The position numbers and the translations under genes were made by a program. From the NCBI RefSeq assembly GCF_005869845.1, contig NZ_VAWF01000001.1, forward strand, positions 1,674,001 to 1,738,000: a stretch of DNA of 64,000 nt, in the 5' to 3' direction. The stretch is from Fodinibius saliphilus (GTDB taxonomy: Bacteria > Bacteroidota > Rhodothermia > Balneolales > Balneolaceae). Below, one piece after another: positions 1-9,318 of this stretch (its first letter is position 1; every line of letters begins with the position of its first letter). Below the pieces are notes generated by a model. It searched no databases and was not told the origin of the DNA. It saw only the letters and a list, made by a program, of their open reading frames with translations.

Positions 1-245
1 ATTACAACTCCAATAAGGCGATTAATGTATTCGGTCCATGTTTTAAAGACATTGAATTGTGTTACTTCATAGCCTGCTGGTAACTCTGAAACTGATGTAG
101 GCGGAATCCACATCCCAAAACATTTTGGCCAATCCGGGCACCCCAGCCCGGCCCCGGCTGCTCGTACCAATCCCCCCACAAAAATGAGAAATATGGTAGC
201 CCCTAAAGTTGTAAGTGCAACTTTCTGATAGGTATTAAGCTTCAT
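1..245 (-). CDS. ctaA: Heme A synthase (CtaA/COX15 family), N-terminal part
   Basis: The gene runs off the left edge, so only about 81 N-terminal residues are visible. It starts at ATG 243-245. The reading frame gives a first membrane helix followed by a [17 protein letters not shown] segment and [11 protein letters not shown], which are the conserved first-helix and heme-ligand-region signatures of CtaA/COX15. The family converts heme O to heme A in the membrane for aa3-type cytochrome oxidase. It is divergent from ctaB, which makes heme O, so the two genes cover consecutive steps. A purine-rich stretch upstream of the ATG could serve as ribosome binding site. Confidence 0.9.
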   Translation of the reverse strand, partial: MKLNTYQKVALTTLGATIFLIFVGGLVRAAGAGLGCPDWPKCFGMWIPPTSVSELPAGYEVTQFNVFKTWTEYINRLIGVV

Positions 246-358
246 ATTTCGCCTTTCCTTCTTTCTTTGTTCCCCTTGGAGTATAAAACTGAATTATACG
301 CTGGGAGAGTAACAATTTTCATATAAAATTGGTAACTTAAGCCGTCCTAAAAATACAG

Positions 359-1270
359 ATGCGCATGAAGTTAATTACAGATTCTACCCTTTCAAAGTTT
401 TTTAATACAGAAATAATTTCGGCTTATTATGAACTAACTAAGCCCGGAATTACCCTTACTGTATTGGCTAGTATGATTATTGGCTTTGTGTTGGGTTCAG
501 GAAATGAAATAAACTACATCCTGATGTTGCATGCCACACTCGGGACCTGGCTGATTGCATCCGGAACAGCTGCACATAATCAATTTATGGAATGGCGCTA
601 CGACGGACAAATGAAGCGCACCCAAAGCCGACCAGTTCCTGCCAGTAAAATATCCCCAAAACAGAGTGTAATTTTTTCAATGACGCTCATCGCTACAGGT
701 CTTATCTACCTGATATCTGTTGTGAATTTTGTAGCCGGTGCTGTTTCATTGGCAACAACACTCATTTATCTGGGAATTTATACTCCTATGAAACGTGTAT
801 CGGTTGTTAATGTTTTTATCGGTGCAGTTCCCGGTGCCTTGCCCCCCGTCGGTGGTTGGGCAGCAGCAACAGGCCACTTGGGCAGTACTGCTATGTGGAT
901 TTTATTTGCCATCGTTTTTCTTTGGCAAGTCCCCCACGTAATGGCAATCGCGTGGGTGTGTAAGGATGATTACAGCGGAGCCGGCTTCAAAATGTTTCCC
1001 AAGAACGATGCCGAGGGTTATAAGGCTTCAGCACTCATTCTTCCCTGTCTTATAGCGCTACTTCCTGTCTGTTACGGTTTATATCATGTTGGTATGAACA
1101 GCTGGCTGTATCTTTCGGGCTCACTCATCTGCAGTATCCTCTTTTTATACTATGGCCTCATCTTTACCATCAAAAGAGACAAACCATCAGCCAAAAAATT
1201 GATGTTTGCCTCATTCGGATATCTTCCCCTTATCTGGGTATTCGTTATTTTAGATCTGCTTATTTTGTAG
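359..1270 (+). CDS. ctaB: Protoheme IX farnesyltransferase (heme O synthase)
   Basis: This integral membrane prenyltransferase of the UbiA family adds a farnesyl group to heme B to give heme O. At about residues 74-93 the sequence NQFMEWRYDGQMKRTQSRP matches the prenyl-diphosphate motif, with Glu in place of the usual middle Asp. YSGAGFKMFP near residue 217 is the second CyoE/CtaB signature. About 300 residues with some nine hydrophobic helices is the usual size. ATG 359 is followed by another ATG two codons later (365), so the exact start is uncertain. It lies divergently next to ctaA, with 113 bp holding both promoters. The gene probably supplies the same terminal oxidase. Confidence 0.95.
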   Translation: MRMKLITDSTLSKFFNTEIISAYYELTKPGITLTVLASMIIGFVLGSGNEINYILMLHATLGTWLIASGTAAHNQFMEWRYDGQMKRTQSRPVPASKISPKQSVIFSMTLIATGLIYLISVVNFVAGAVSLATTLIYLGIYTPMKRVSVVNVFIGAVPGALPPVGGWAAATGHLGSTAMWILFAIVFLWQVPHVMAIAWVCKDDYSGAGFKMFPKNDAEGYKASALILPCLIALLPVCYGLYHVGMNSWLYLSGSLICSILFLYYGLIFTIKRDKPSAKKLMFASFGYLPLIWVFVILDLLIL

Positions 1271-1382
1271 GAATACTCACACAAAGAATGTGAAATACTT
1301 CGCATTTATTTCATAACTCTGACCTTTTCATAACCGAGAAGATCCCTTTCCTTTTTTCTTTTCTATACTCTGATTCAATAGA

Positions 1383-1436
1383 GCAAGCGTCCCCTACACA
1401 GAATAACACTAACTACCGCACAAGCGAGACGCTTGC
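1383..1436. repeat. Inverted repeat, possible REP-like element
   Basis: GCAAGCGTC (1383-1391) is matched by its exact complement GACGCTTGC (1428-1436). The right arm is also part of a smaller palindrome, CAAGCG-AGA-CGCTTG (1421-1435). The arms are more GC-rich than the surrounding spacer. It lies between two convergent genes, the common place for REP-like interspersed elements. Whether it is repeated elsewhere in the genome cannot be seen here. Confidence 0.4.
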
Positions 1437-1510
1437 ACGATGGCATTTTGATATCAATTATAACCGTTCTAACCCCAGCAAAAGTTATAGTAGTGCAAGA
1501 GGAAAATGGT

Positions 1511-1550
1511 TATAAAACAAACCCCCGAAACTTTAAAAGTACCGAGGGTT
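1511..1550 (-). terminator. Rho-independent terminator of the E1 gene
   Basis: Read on the minus strand, AACCCTCGGTACTT pairs with AAGTTTCGGGGGTT over 14 positions with one mismatch and two G-T pairs around a three-base loop, and is followed by TGTTTTAT. It begins 25 bp after the stop of the fused dehydrogenase gene. Confidence 0.8.
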
Positions 1551-1575
1551 AAGCTTATATTATAAAATAAAGCTA

Positions 1576-4029
1576 TTACTCATAAATAGGCGGGTACTTC
1601 GCCGGATTGGCTTCACTCATTAAAGCATAAACCGCCTCAAAGATATCCTCTTCATTAGGTTTGGAGAAGTAATCCCCATCGGAGCCGTAAGCTGCGCGGT
1701 GTTCTTTGGCCGTCAGGCACTGCGGCTCAGAATCGAGATAGTAGTACCCTTTCTGCTCCTGCAATACCTTGTTCATCATGAATGCCGATGCCCCGCCCGG
1801 CACGTCCTCATCGACAAAGAGAATGCGATTCGTTTTCTTGAGCGATTCTACAATATCGTGGTTGCGGTCGAAAGGTAAGAGCGTGCGCACATCAATGAGC
1901 TCTGCCGAGATACCTGCCTCTTCCAACTCCGGTAGTACCGACTCACAGATATTGCAGGTAGATCCATATGATACAATTGTGATATCAGATCCCTCAGAAA
2001 CGACCTTGGGAATACCCAGCGGTACCGTAAAATCACCTAAGTTATCGGGTTTATCCTCCTTCAAACGGTATGCGTTAAGTGGCTCGATAACGAGTGCCGG
2101 ATCATCACCTTGCAACAGTGTATTATACATCCCGGCGGCATCCGTCAGGTTGCGCGGTACACATACGTGCACACCACGTATCCCGTTGATAATCATACCC
2201 ATAGGCGATCCAGTGTGCCAGATGCCTTCAAGTCGGTGACCTCGCGTTCTCACAATAAGCGGAGCCTTCTGTCCGCCCATGCTGCGATAGCGTACCGTAG
2301 CAAGATCGTCACTTAATCCCTGGAAACAGTACAATAGGTAGTCGAGATACTGTATCTCGGCTATAGGCCGTAAGCCTCTTAGCGCCATTCCTATGCCCTG
2401 TCCAAGTATAGTAGCCTCACGGATACCGGTATCACGAACGCGGAGCTCTCCGAATTTATCCTGCATATTTTCGAGCCCCTTGTTTACATCTCCCAGCTTT
2501 CCGGTATCTTCCCCGAAGATCAGCGTTTCGGGATATTTTTCAAAAAGCTTGTCAAAGTTATCACGGAGTACCAAACGTCCATCAACACTTTCCGGATCAT
2601 CTGAATAAACAGGTTCTACCTCCTCGATATTCAGCGGTGACATATCCGTTTCGCTATATAAGTGACTATGATATCGATTGGTGTTGGCTTCATTATATTC
2701 ATTCAGCCACTGTCGGAGTTCACTCTTGCTATCTAATTGTTCACTACGCGTGATACGAAGTGCTTTACGAGCCCCAGTTACAATATATTTCCGGAGGGGA
2801 ATCAAGGGAGCTCCCATCTCCTTCTTTACTTGTTTAAGTGACTCACTATGGCTGCTTTCAGCAATTAGGTCATCCAATATGTTTTCTACTGACTGCAGTT
2901 CTCCTTTAAGTTCATCTTTAAACGATTTCCATGCTGCCTTCTGCGCCTCTTTTACCTCTTCCTTAGCCCTTTCTTCAAGAGCTTCCAGTTCCTCTTCCGA
3001 AGCAATACCTTCTTCAAGCAGCCAGTTACGAGTCTTATTGATACAGCAAAATTCTTCTTCCCATTCAAGACGTTCATCAGACTTATACCGTTCATGTGAA
3101 CCAGAGGTTGAGTGTCCTTGTGGCTGTGTAACTTCCTGAACATGAATCAGCACTGGCACATGTTCTTCTCGGGCAATCTGTTCTGCCTGGCTGTATGTCT
3201 GTAATAGCGCAGGATAATCCCAGGCATTAACAGTTAAAATCTCGAGTCCCTCTTGATCCTCAGTACGCTGAAAACCGGCTAACACCTCAGAAATACTATC
3301 TTTGGTAGTTTGATACTTACGAGGTACGGAAATTCCGTAGCCGTCATCCCAAACCGACATCACCATAGGTACCTGTAGTACACCGGCCGCGTTTATAGTC
3401 TCCCAAAAAACACCCTCAGAAGTACTGGCATCTCCAATAGTGCCCCATGCAATCTCATCTCCATTTTCAGAAAATCGCTGGAAGTCCTCGTCTTCTAAGA
3501 GTGATTCGTGGTTCCGATAGATTTCAGAAGCTTGGGCCAGTCCCAAAAGTCTAGACATCTGTCCTGCAGTTGGGGAAATATCCGGAGAGGTGTTCTTCAT
3601 CTCCGTCAAGTCTTTCCAACTGCCGTCATTATTAAGACTGCGCGTGCTAAAATGCGCATTCATCTGACGCCCCCCGGAATGGGGTTCCTCTTCCACATTG
3701 GCATGGGCGTAGAGCTGAGCAAAAAATTGTTGTACCGTCACTTGGCCAATAGCCATCATAAAGGTCTGATCTCTATAGTATCCCGACCGGAAATCACCAT
3801 TCTTAAAGTATTTGGCCATGGCTATCTGGGGAAGTTCTTTACCATCACCGAAAATCCCAAACTTGGCTTTCCCCGTTAGGGTTTCCTTCCGGCCAATATA
3901 GGAAGCTTCCCGGCTCTTTACCGCCAATTTGTAATCATCCAGAATCTCCTGTTTATAGTCATCGGTATAAGAACCGGATGCCAGTTGTGATGCCAGTGAT
4001 GTCTGCTCTTTTGTCTCTGTTTGTGCCAT
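1576..4029 (-). CDS. 2-oxo acid dehydrogenase E1, fused alpha and beta subunits
   Basis: This thiamine-diphosphate enzyme decarboxylates a 2-oxo acid (pyruvate or branched-chain 2-oxoisovalerate type) and passes the acyl group to a lipoyl E2. Residues up to about 450 form an E1-alpha domain with the TPP motif GDASTSEG...WDDGYGISVP. Residues from about 455 onward form an E1-beta domain (FGEDTGKLGDV, GIREATILGQGIGMA, HTGSPMG, GGASAFMMNKVLQ). Alpha and beta are separate proteins in most bacteria; the 817-residue fusion is known from Bacteroidota relatives. The last Asn of the canonical TPP motif is Asp here. It starts at ATG 4027-4029. No E2 or E3 gene is adjacent, so the substrate cannot be decided from context. 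Confidence 0.88.
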   Translation of the reverse strand: MAQTETKEQTSLASQLASGSYTDDYKQEILDDYKLAVKSREASYIGRKETLTGKAKFGIFGDGKELPQIAMAKYFKNGDFRSGYYRDQTFMMAIGQVTVQQFFAQLYAHANVEEEPHSGGRQMNAHFSTRSLNNDGSWKDLTEMKNTSPDISPTAGQMSRLLGLAQASEIYRNHESLLEDEDFQRFSENGDEIAWGTIGDASTSEGVFWETINAAGVLQVPMVMSVWDDGYGISVPRKYQTTKDSISEVLAGFQRTEDQEGLEILTVNAWDYPALLQTYSQAEQIAREEHVPVLIHVQEVTQPQGHSTSGSHERYKSDERLEWEEEFCCINKTRNWLLEEGIASEEELEALEERAKEEVKEAQKAAWKSFKDELKGELQSVENILDDLIAESSHSESLKQVKKEMGAPLIPLRKYIVTGARKALRITRSEQLDSKSELRQWLNEYNEANTNRYHSHLYSETDMSPLNIEEVEPVYSDDPESVDGRLVLRDNFDKLFEKYPETLIFGEDTGKLGDVNKGLENMQDKFGELRVRDTGIREATILGQGIGMALRGLRPIAEIQYLDYLLYCFQGLSDDLATVRYRSMGGQKAPLIVRTRGHRLEGIWHTGSPMGMIINGIRGVHVCVPRNLTDAAGMYNTLLQGDDPALVIEPLNAYRLKEDKPDNLGDFTVPLGIPKVVSEGSDITIVSYGSTCNICESVLPELEEAGISAELIDVRTLLPFDRNHDIVESLKKTNRILFVDEDVPGGASAFMMNKVLQEQKGYYYLDSEPQCLTAKEHRAAYGSDGDYFSKPNEEDIFEAVYALMSEANPAKYPPIYE

Positions 4030-4125
4030 AATACCTGTTCATGGTTATGGGCTGATCAGATCAGCCGGAGATATTAATATATTGTGATTTTGCCAGATGC
4101 AGTACTCGAAAGTAACGGCTAATCG

Positions 4126-5520
4126 CTACTCCATAAAACCTCCTTTAGTCATCTTAATTGGATCAAGCGCCTCATCAAGCTCTTTGTCGCTCAAATCAGT
4201 CATCTCGCGGGCTACTTCTTTAACCGGCCGTTCTTCATTAAACGCTTTTTTGGCAATTTTAGCCGCTTTGTCATAACCGATAAGTGGATTCAAGGCTGTT
4301 ACCAGCACCGGATTACGTCCCACCATATCAGCAATTTTTTCTCGGTTGACGTTCAATCGAGAAACAGAACGCTCGGCAAAATTATCTACAGCATTGCTCA
4401 AAATTTCAATTGATTCCAACAGGTTATGTGCTACTACCGGTAACATTACGTTAAGTTCAAAATTTCCCGATTGCCCTGCTACCGTAATAGTTGAATCATT
4501 ACCTATCACTTGAGCACATACCATTGTTATAGACTCTTCTATTACCGGATTAATTTTACCGGGCATAATTGATGAGCCCGGCTGTAGTGCTTCAAGCTGA
4601 ATCTCTCCGATTCCACTGTTAGGGCCGGAATTCATCCAGCGAAGATCATTACCTATTTTCATCAATCCTACGGCTATCGTTTTCAGTTGGCCGCTCAATT
4701 CAACAGGTGCATCAACAGTTGCCTGTGCTTCAAAATGGTTTTCTGCTTCTTTAAAATCAATTCCTGTCTCTTCAGATAATGCTTCAGCCACTTTACTGCC
4801 AAATTCAGGATTTGTATTCAACCCTGTTCCTACAGCAGTACCGCCTTGCGGCAGCTCCGTCATGCGATCAAGTGCCGCTTCTAATCGTTCAATACCGAGC
4901 TCAATTTGTCGCGCATAGCCTTGGAACTCCTGTTCAATAGTAACAGGCATTGCATCCATTAAGTGGGTACGCCCTGTTTTGGCCACATCTGAAAATTCAG
5001 CTCCTTTCTTTAAGAATGCATCTTTGAGCTTTTTAAGGGCGGGGATAAGATCATTTGAAACACCCAATACCGCAGCTACCCTTATGGATGTAGGTATCAC
5101 ATCGTTCGAACTTTGTCCGTAATTGACGTGGTCATTGGGATGAATTTCAACTTCTACGGCCTCATCTTTTAGCTCATTAGCCCGCCGAGAAATAATCTCA
5201 TTAGAGTTCATATTAGTAGAAGTTCCCGAACCCGTCTGGAAAATATCGATAGGGAAATCATCGTCGTGCTTCCCTTCAATAACTTCTTGGGCAGCTTTCT
5301 GAATGGCATCGGTGATGCCGTTATCCAGTTCGCCCAGTGCATCATTAACCTTGGCAGCATTCTTTTTCACCATTCCTAGGGCTTGAATAAAAGAACGGCT
5401 GAAACGAATACCGCTTACAGGAAAGTTATCAACGGCACGCTGTGTTTGTGCACCGTAATAAGCGTTTTTAGGCACTTCTACATCTCCCATAGAATCAGTT
5501 TCAATACGAGACTCACTCAT
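4126..5520 (-). CDS. fumC: Fumarate hydratase, class II
   Basis: This enzyme interconverts fumarate and malate in the TCA cycle. It shows the superfamily signature GSSIMPGKINP, the active-site segment TGSGTSTNMNSNE, and HPNDHVNYGQSSND. From ATG 5518-5520 the protein has 464 residues and begins MSESRIETDSMGDVEVP, which lines up with the usual N-terminus of FumC. The frame stays open upstream to a TTG at 5589, but those 23 extra residues are basic and unlike the family, so I prefer the ATG. The gene lies 96 bp beyond the E1 gene on the same strand and is probably transcribed separately. Confidence 0.95.
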   Translation of the reverse strand: MSESRIETDSMGDVEVPKNAYYGAQTQRAVDNFPVSGIRFSRSFIQALGMVKKNAAKVNDALGELDNGITDAIQKAAQEVIEGKHDDDFPIDIFQTGSGTSTNMNSNEIISRRANELKDEAVEVEIHPNDHVNYGQSSNDVIPTSIRVAAVLGVSNDLIPALKKLKDAFLKKGAEFSDVAKTGRTHLMDAMPVTIEQEFQGYARQIELGIERLEAALDRMTELPQGGTAVGTGLNTNPEFGSKVAEALSEETGIDFKEAENHFEAQATVDAPVELSGQLKTIAVGLMKIGNDLRWMNSGPNSGIGEIQLEALQPGSSIMPGKINPVIEESITMVCAQVIGNDSTITVAGQSGNFELNVMLPVVAHNLLESIEILSNAVDNFAERSVSRLNVNREKIADMVGRNPVLVTALNPLIGYDKAAKIAKKAFNEERPVKEVAREMTDLSDKELDEALDPIKMTKGGFME

Positions 5521-5683
5521 AATCTCTACATAATTTTGGTCAAAATTTCCTTTTCCTCGTTTTTTCACCTTGTTTAAACGAGCACTCAAAGGTAGGAAAT
5601 TTTTGGGAGATTTCGGAGTTTTGCATTCTACTTAAATTTCAATGCAAAAACCTTCCACTATTGCCAATTATTAAGGCAAAGAC

Positions 5684-6817
5684 TTACAGTTCTTTGCTGT
5701 ACATACGGTAGGTTTTCTCGATGTAGGCTCCCAGCCTTTCAGCAACTTGAATCATAGCCTTATTAGTTTCAAGTACCCAGCCAAGCTCTGAAGATTTATA
5801 TCCACCCTCTCTTGCATTAACAGTAGCCTCTTTGTGAAGTAGCGCGTCAATACCCTTACCTTGGTACTCTGGCAACACCCCCATCAAAGCTGTGCGCAAG
5901 CGATCAATATTTCTCTTGTGCCATAAGAATTTAAATATACCCGTGGGAAACAGCGTGCCATCCATATGATTTAATGCCTGATTGATATCAGGGAGTGCAA
6001 TAGAAAAAGCAATCGGTTTGCCATCGTCCTCAATGATATGAGCCAACTTGGGATCGATAATTAGTTTGAGATCCTTGGCAAGATCTGCAACCTCTTCTTC
6101 TTTTAGCGGGATGAACCCCCAGTTATTAGCCCATGCCTTATTAAAGATCTCTCGAACAATCTTTACTTCCTGTTCAATATTTTTAAGATCCACTTCCCGC
6201 ATTTTCAATTTCGGCAGGCGTCGCCGTACAATCTCTTCACCCCGGTACATCCTGTCCAGATTCATCTCACTTACTTTCTGGCGGTAGGCATACATATCCA
6301 TCTCTTTATCGAGACCAGTATTTTTAAGCAACCGATCATAATAGGGTTTATGATAGGGCATCATAATACTGGGATAATATTCAAACCCATCAACCAAGAT
6401 TCCAACCTCATCCATCATACTGGGGTTAGAAGGCCCCAGAATATCGGTATGGCCGCGTTCACGCAGCCAATCAGTAACTACCTTCACCAATAGGTCTGCT
6501 ACCGACTGATCGTCAATGCACTCAAAAAATCCAAAAAAACCGGTATTATTACCGTGATGCTTATTATACCGGCGATCTTGAATAGCTGCTATCCGCCCAC
6601 AAACCTCGCCATTTTTTTCGGCAAGAAATAAGGCTATGTTACCATCTTCATAAAAGGGATTGTTTTCCTCATCGATGAGTTTTTTTTGCTCCATCTTGAG
6701 AGGGGCAATCCATTTCTCATCGTCAGAATAGTGCTCGTACGGAAAGTTTATAAACTGCTTACGTTCCTTCTTGGTTGTAGCAAGGGTTATTCCATTTACC
6801 TGCTGTACGTCTTCCAC
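5684..6817 (-). CDS. GNAT-fold acyltransferase, YghO / bacterial ceramide synthase-like
   Basis: The 377-residue protein has a GNAT-type C-terminal half (GVLPEYQGKGIDALLHKEA resembles the acyl-CoA binding motif Q/RxxGxG/A) and a conserved N-terminal half ending in GPSNPSMMDEVGILVDGF. The overall pattern resembles the YghO family. From memory, a YghO-like protein acts as bacterial ceramide synthase (bCerS) in Caulobacter, N-acylating the 3-keto long-chain base made by serine palmitoyltransferase. The start is a GTG only 3 bp after the stop of the synthase gene, with an AAGGAG ribosome site inside the end of that gene, so the two are translationally coupled. The coupling supports a joint lipid role, but substrate specificity is inferred. 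Confidence 0.7.
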   Translation of the reverse strand: MEDVQQVNGITLATTKKERKQFINFPYEHYSDDEKWIAPLKMEQKKLIDEENNPFYEDGNIALFLAEKNGEVCGRIAAIQDRRYNKHHGNNTGFFGFFECIDDQSVADLLVKVVTDWLRERGHTDILGPSNPSMMDEVGILVDGFEYYPSIMMPYHKPYYDRLLKNTGLDKEMDMYAYRQKVSEMNLDRMYRGEEIVRRRLPKLKMREVDLKNIEQEVKIVREIFNKAWANNWGFIPLKEEEVADLAKDLKLIIDPKLAHIIEDDGKPIAFSIALPDINQALNHMDGTLFPTGIFKFLWHKRNIDRLRTALMGVLPEYQGKGIDALLHKEATVNAREGGYKSSELGWVLETNKAMIQVAERLGAYIEKTYRMYSKEL

Positions 6818-6820
6818 AAT

Positions 6821-8065
6821 TTACTCCTTTTCCAATAGCGAGTGGCCGTTCTGATCTATAATACCCTGTTCGATACCCACCTTGCGGAAAGCTTCTAAAA
6901 TTCTATTCAGATGGTCATCAGTATGTGTAGCCATATAACTGGTACGAACAAGAGACTGCCCGCGCGGTACACCCGGAGGCACAACCGCATTAACATACAC
7001 ACCTGCTTCGAAAAGACCTTTCCAAAACTCAAAGCAATCGATCATCTCACCGATTACAACAGGTATAATAGGTGTTTGGCTACTCCACACATTAAAACCC
7101 ATATCGCGAAGCGAGTTCCGCATGTAATCAGAAATCTCTGCAAGCCGATCAAGCCTCCATGTTTCTTCCTGAAGTATCTCTAGGGCTTTTAATACAGTAG
7201 CCACATTAGCAGGGGGCATAGATGCACTAAAAATATGTGCCGGTGAATTGTGGCGAATATACTCTATTACTTCATGGTCTCCTACCAGAAAGCCACCAAG
7301 CGATGCAAAAGACTTTGAAAAAGTTCCACTAATAAGATCAACCTCATCTATCAGACCATAAGTAGAAGCGGAACCACGTCCTCCTTCCCCTACAACCCCA
7401 ATAGCGTGGGCATCGTCAAGATATAAACGAGCACCAAATTCCTTTTTAAGCTCCACAAGTTTGTCAACTTTAGCTATTGTCCCCGACATGGAGAACACAC
7501 CATCACTCACAATAATCTTACCGGCCTCGCTGTCAGCTCTCTGCAGCAGTTTTTCCAGCTGTTCCAGGTCGTTATGTTGATATCGCATTGTCTTAGCATT
7601 AGAAACAAGCGTACCGGAAACAATACAAGCATGATTATCTTTATCAGAAAAAATAATATCTCGACGGCCGGCGATGGTTTGAATCGAACCTTCATTGGTT
7701 TGATAACCAGTACTGAAAAGAACACATGAATCTTTGTTCATGAATGCTGCGAGCTTCTCTTCAAGCTCTAAATGCAAATCAAGTGTTCCGTTCAAATAAC
7801 GAGATCCTGTGCATCCCGTTCCGTAGGTTTTTATAACATTACGGGCAGCTTCAATAACCCTGGGATCGTTTGTCAATCCTAAGTAATTATTGGAACCGGC
7901 CATAATAACTTCCCGTCCATCAATTTGAACGGTAGTACCATCAGTGGCTTGGAGAGGCTTAAAATAGGGATAAAGACCCTTTTCTTTAATTTCATCGGCT
8001 TTTGTAAAGTCATAAGCCTTTGAAAAAATATCGTTCGTTTTTACATCAGAATTGGAGTCGGCCAT
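6821..8065 (-). CDS. spt: Serine palmitoyltransferase-like alpha-oxoamine synthase
   Basis: This fold-type I PLP enzyme of the alpha-oxoamine synthase family condenses an amino acid with an acyl thioester. GTFSKSFASLGGFLVG near residue 250 contains the PLP lysine and fits the serine-palmitoyltransferase branch better than KBL or BioF. DDAHAIGVVGEGGRG carries the cofactor-binding Asp and His. At 414 residues it has the usual size of soluble bacterial SPT. It starts at ATG 8063-8065 with an AAAGGA upstream. Coupling to a YghO-like acyltransferase favours long-chain base synthesis from serine. A cysteate acyltransferase of sulfonolipid synthesis belongs to the same family and is the main alternative. 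Confidence 0.8.
   Translation of the reverse strand: MADSNSDVKTNDIFSKAYDFTKADEIKEKGLYPYFKPLQATDGTTVQIDGREVIMAGSNNYLGLTNDPRVIEAARNVIKTYGTGCTGSRYLNGTLDLHLELEEKLAAFMNKDSCVLFSTGYQTNEGSIQTIAGRRDIIFSDKDNHACIVSGTLVSNAKTMRYQHNDLEQLEKLLQRADSEAGKIIVSDGVFSMSGTIAKVDKLVELKKEFGARLYLDDAHAIGVVGEGGRGSASTYGLIDEVDLISGTFSKSFASLGGFLVGDHEVIEYIRHNSPAHIFSASMPPANVATVLKALEILQEETWRLDRLAEISDYMRNSLRDMGFNVWSSQTPIIPVVIGEMIDCFEFWKGLFEAGVYVNAVVPPGVPRGQSLVRTSYMATHTDDHLNRILEAFRKVGIEQGIIDQNGHSLLEKE
6824..6829 (-). promoter_or_regulatory. Shine-Dalgarno site coupling the synthase and acyltransferase genes
   Basis: On the minus strand AAGGAG lies in the last codons of the PLP synthase gene, six bases before the GTG start of the acyltransferase. 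It decides the non-ATG start and implies coupled translation. Confidence 0.7.
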
Positions 8066-8171
8066 TCGTCCTTTTTTCGGCTTTTTGAAAAGTGCTTATC
8101 AACGTAAATATACTTCCATATTAAGCATCAATCAAATTATGAATAAGATATTATAAATCTTGATACTAAAC

Positions 8172-9293
8172 TCAGAAGTGCTGTGCTATAGTTTCTAAAT
8201 AGTCAACATATTGCTGTGATACATGTTGCCAACTAAACTGTTCCTGTACATAGTTACGGCTATTCTTTGAAAATTGTTCCAACGGGCCACTTAATATTTC
8301 TTCAATCTTTTCGGCAAATAGATCTGCGTTTAAAGGTGGCACACGATACCCATTTTTTCCCTGACCAATTACATCTTTAATACCTTCCAGGTTGGCAGCA
8401 ACTGCTGGATTTTCTGCCATATTAGCTTCCAACAATACAATACCAAACCCTTCCATGTCTCCCGGTACCGGAATATTAGGCATCACAAATAGATCTGCCG
8501 CAGCATATGCTTGTTTTAGCACTTCATCGGGCTGTCGCCCCAGAATGAAAATCCGATCACTAAATGAAGATCCTTCAGCAGCTTTGGTGATATTATCAAA
8601 CTCTGGCCCATCACCTACAGTTACATACACCATCTGCTTATTAAGCTTAGGCATTACCTCACGTATAAACCACTCATGGCCTTTTCTCTTAACCATACGA
8701 CCAACAGTGAGCAACATCCTGTGACTCTCCAACGGAATTCTGAAGTTCTCCTGCAGGCGATTTCGTGCTTTTTTCTTATCCGGAAAATTATTCAACTTAT
8801 TAAAATCGAACCCATTGGGCAGTGCAACTCCTTTTTCAGGATCCATCCCACGTGCAATACACTCCTCACGGGTAGCCCTGGAGACTGAAATCACACCATC
8901 GAGATTATCAAAAATCTTGGGCACAAACCATTGATAAGCCCGTACTGGGAGGGTAACATCTCTCCCATGATTAATGGTAACCATCGGCACCGATATTTTA
9001 TGGCGAATAAAAAACGCCAGACTTGCTGTTACCATCGAAGAAAAAAGGATGATATCTGCATCTGACTCGCGAACTTTATGAGGTAAGCTCACTATTTGTT
9101 TCAGTAGAAAACCAATGGTTTGTAAAGCGATTTTTCCTTTTTCAGAAACATTAATTGTTTCAGTGATCACGTCTACTGATTCTTTACGCTTCAGTTCTTG
9201 AATCAACTGCTGACTTACCCGCTGCATACCACCTACATTTTCAAGGATCTCTCCTTCAGGCGGATGGGTATGAGAAACATATAGTATTCGCAC
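8172..9293 (-). CDS. GT4-family glycosyltransferase
   Basis: This cytosolic GT-B glycosyltransferase has an N-terminal acceptor domain starting RILYVSHTHPPEGE with a GG loop (NVGGMQRVS), and a nucleotide-sugar domain with TVGRMVKRKGHEWFI and the E-x7-E motif EGFGIVLLE. At 373 residues it is typical of GT4 retaining enzymes. The start is GTG 9291-9293 with an AAAGG upstream. A second GT4 gene lies 25 bp upstream in the same operon, and the PLP synthase follows after 106 bp. Position suggests a lipid acceptor such as a ceramide or diacylglycerol, but sugar and acceptor cannot be read from sequence. Confidence 0.85.
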   Translation of the reverse strand: MRILYVSHTHPPEGEILENVGGMQRVSQQLIQELKRKESVDVITETINVSEKGKIALQTIGFLLKQIVSLPHKVRESDADIILFSSMVTASLAFFIRHKISVPMVTINHGRDVTLPVRAYQWFVPKIFDNLDGVISVSRATREECIARGMDPEKGVALPNGFDFNKLNNFPDKKKARNRLQENFRIPLESHRMLLTVGRMVKRKGHEWFIREVMPKLNKQMVYVTVGDGPEFDNITKAAEGSSFSDRIFILGRQPDEVLKQAYAAADLFVMPNIPVPGDMEGFGIVLLEANMAENPAVAANLEGIKDVIGQGKNGYRVPPLNADLFAEKIEEILSGPLEQFSKNSRNYVQEQFSWQHVSQQYVDYLETIAQHF

Positions 9294-9318
9294 GTTGTAA
9301 CCTTTTATTCCTTTAATA

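Larger units (their letters stand above)
1271..1575. other. Intergenic region without a gene (305 bp)
   Basis: I see no convincing reading frame between ctaB and the convergent E1 gene. The stretch holds an inverted repeat at 1383-1436 and the E1 terminator at 1511-1550, both listed separately. The rest is AT-rich without a recognisable signal. Confidence 0.6.

Noticed and set aside
1769-2239. Open frame of 156 codons on the plus strand inside the E1 gene
   Set aside because: It lies fully antisense to the conserved E1-beta domain and has Ser/Arg/Pro-rich composition typical of shadow frames.
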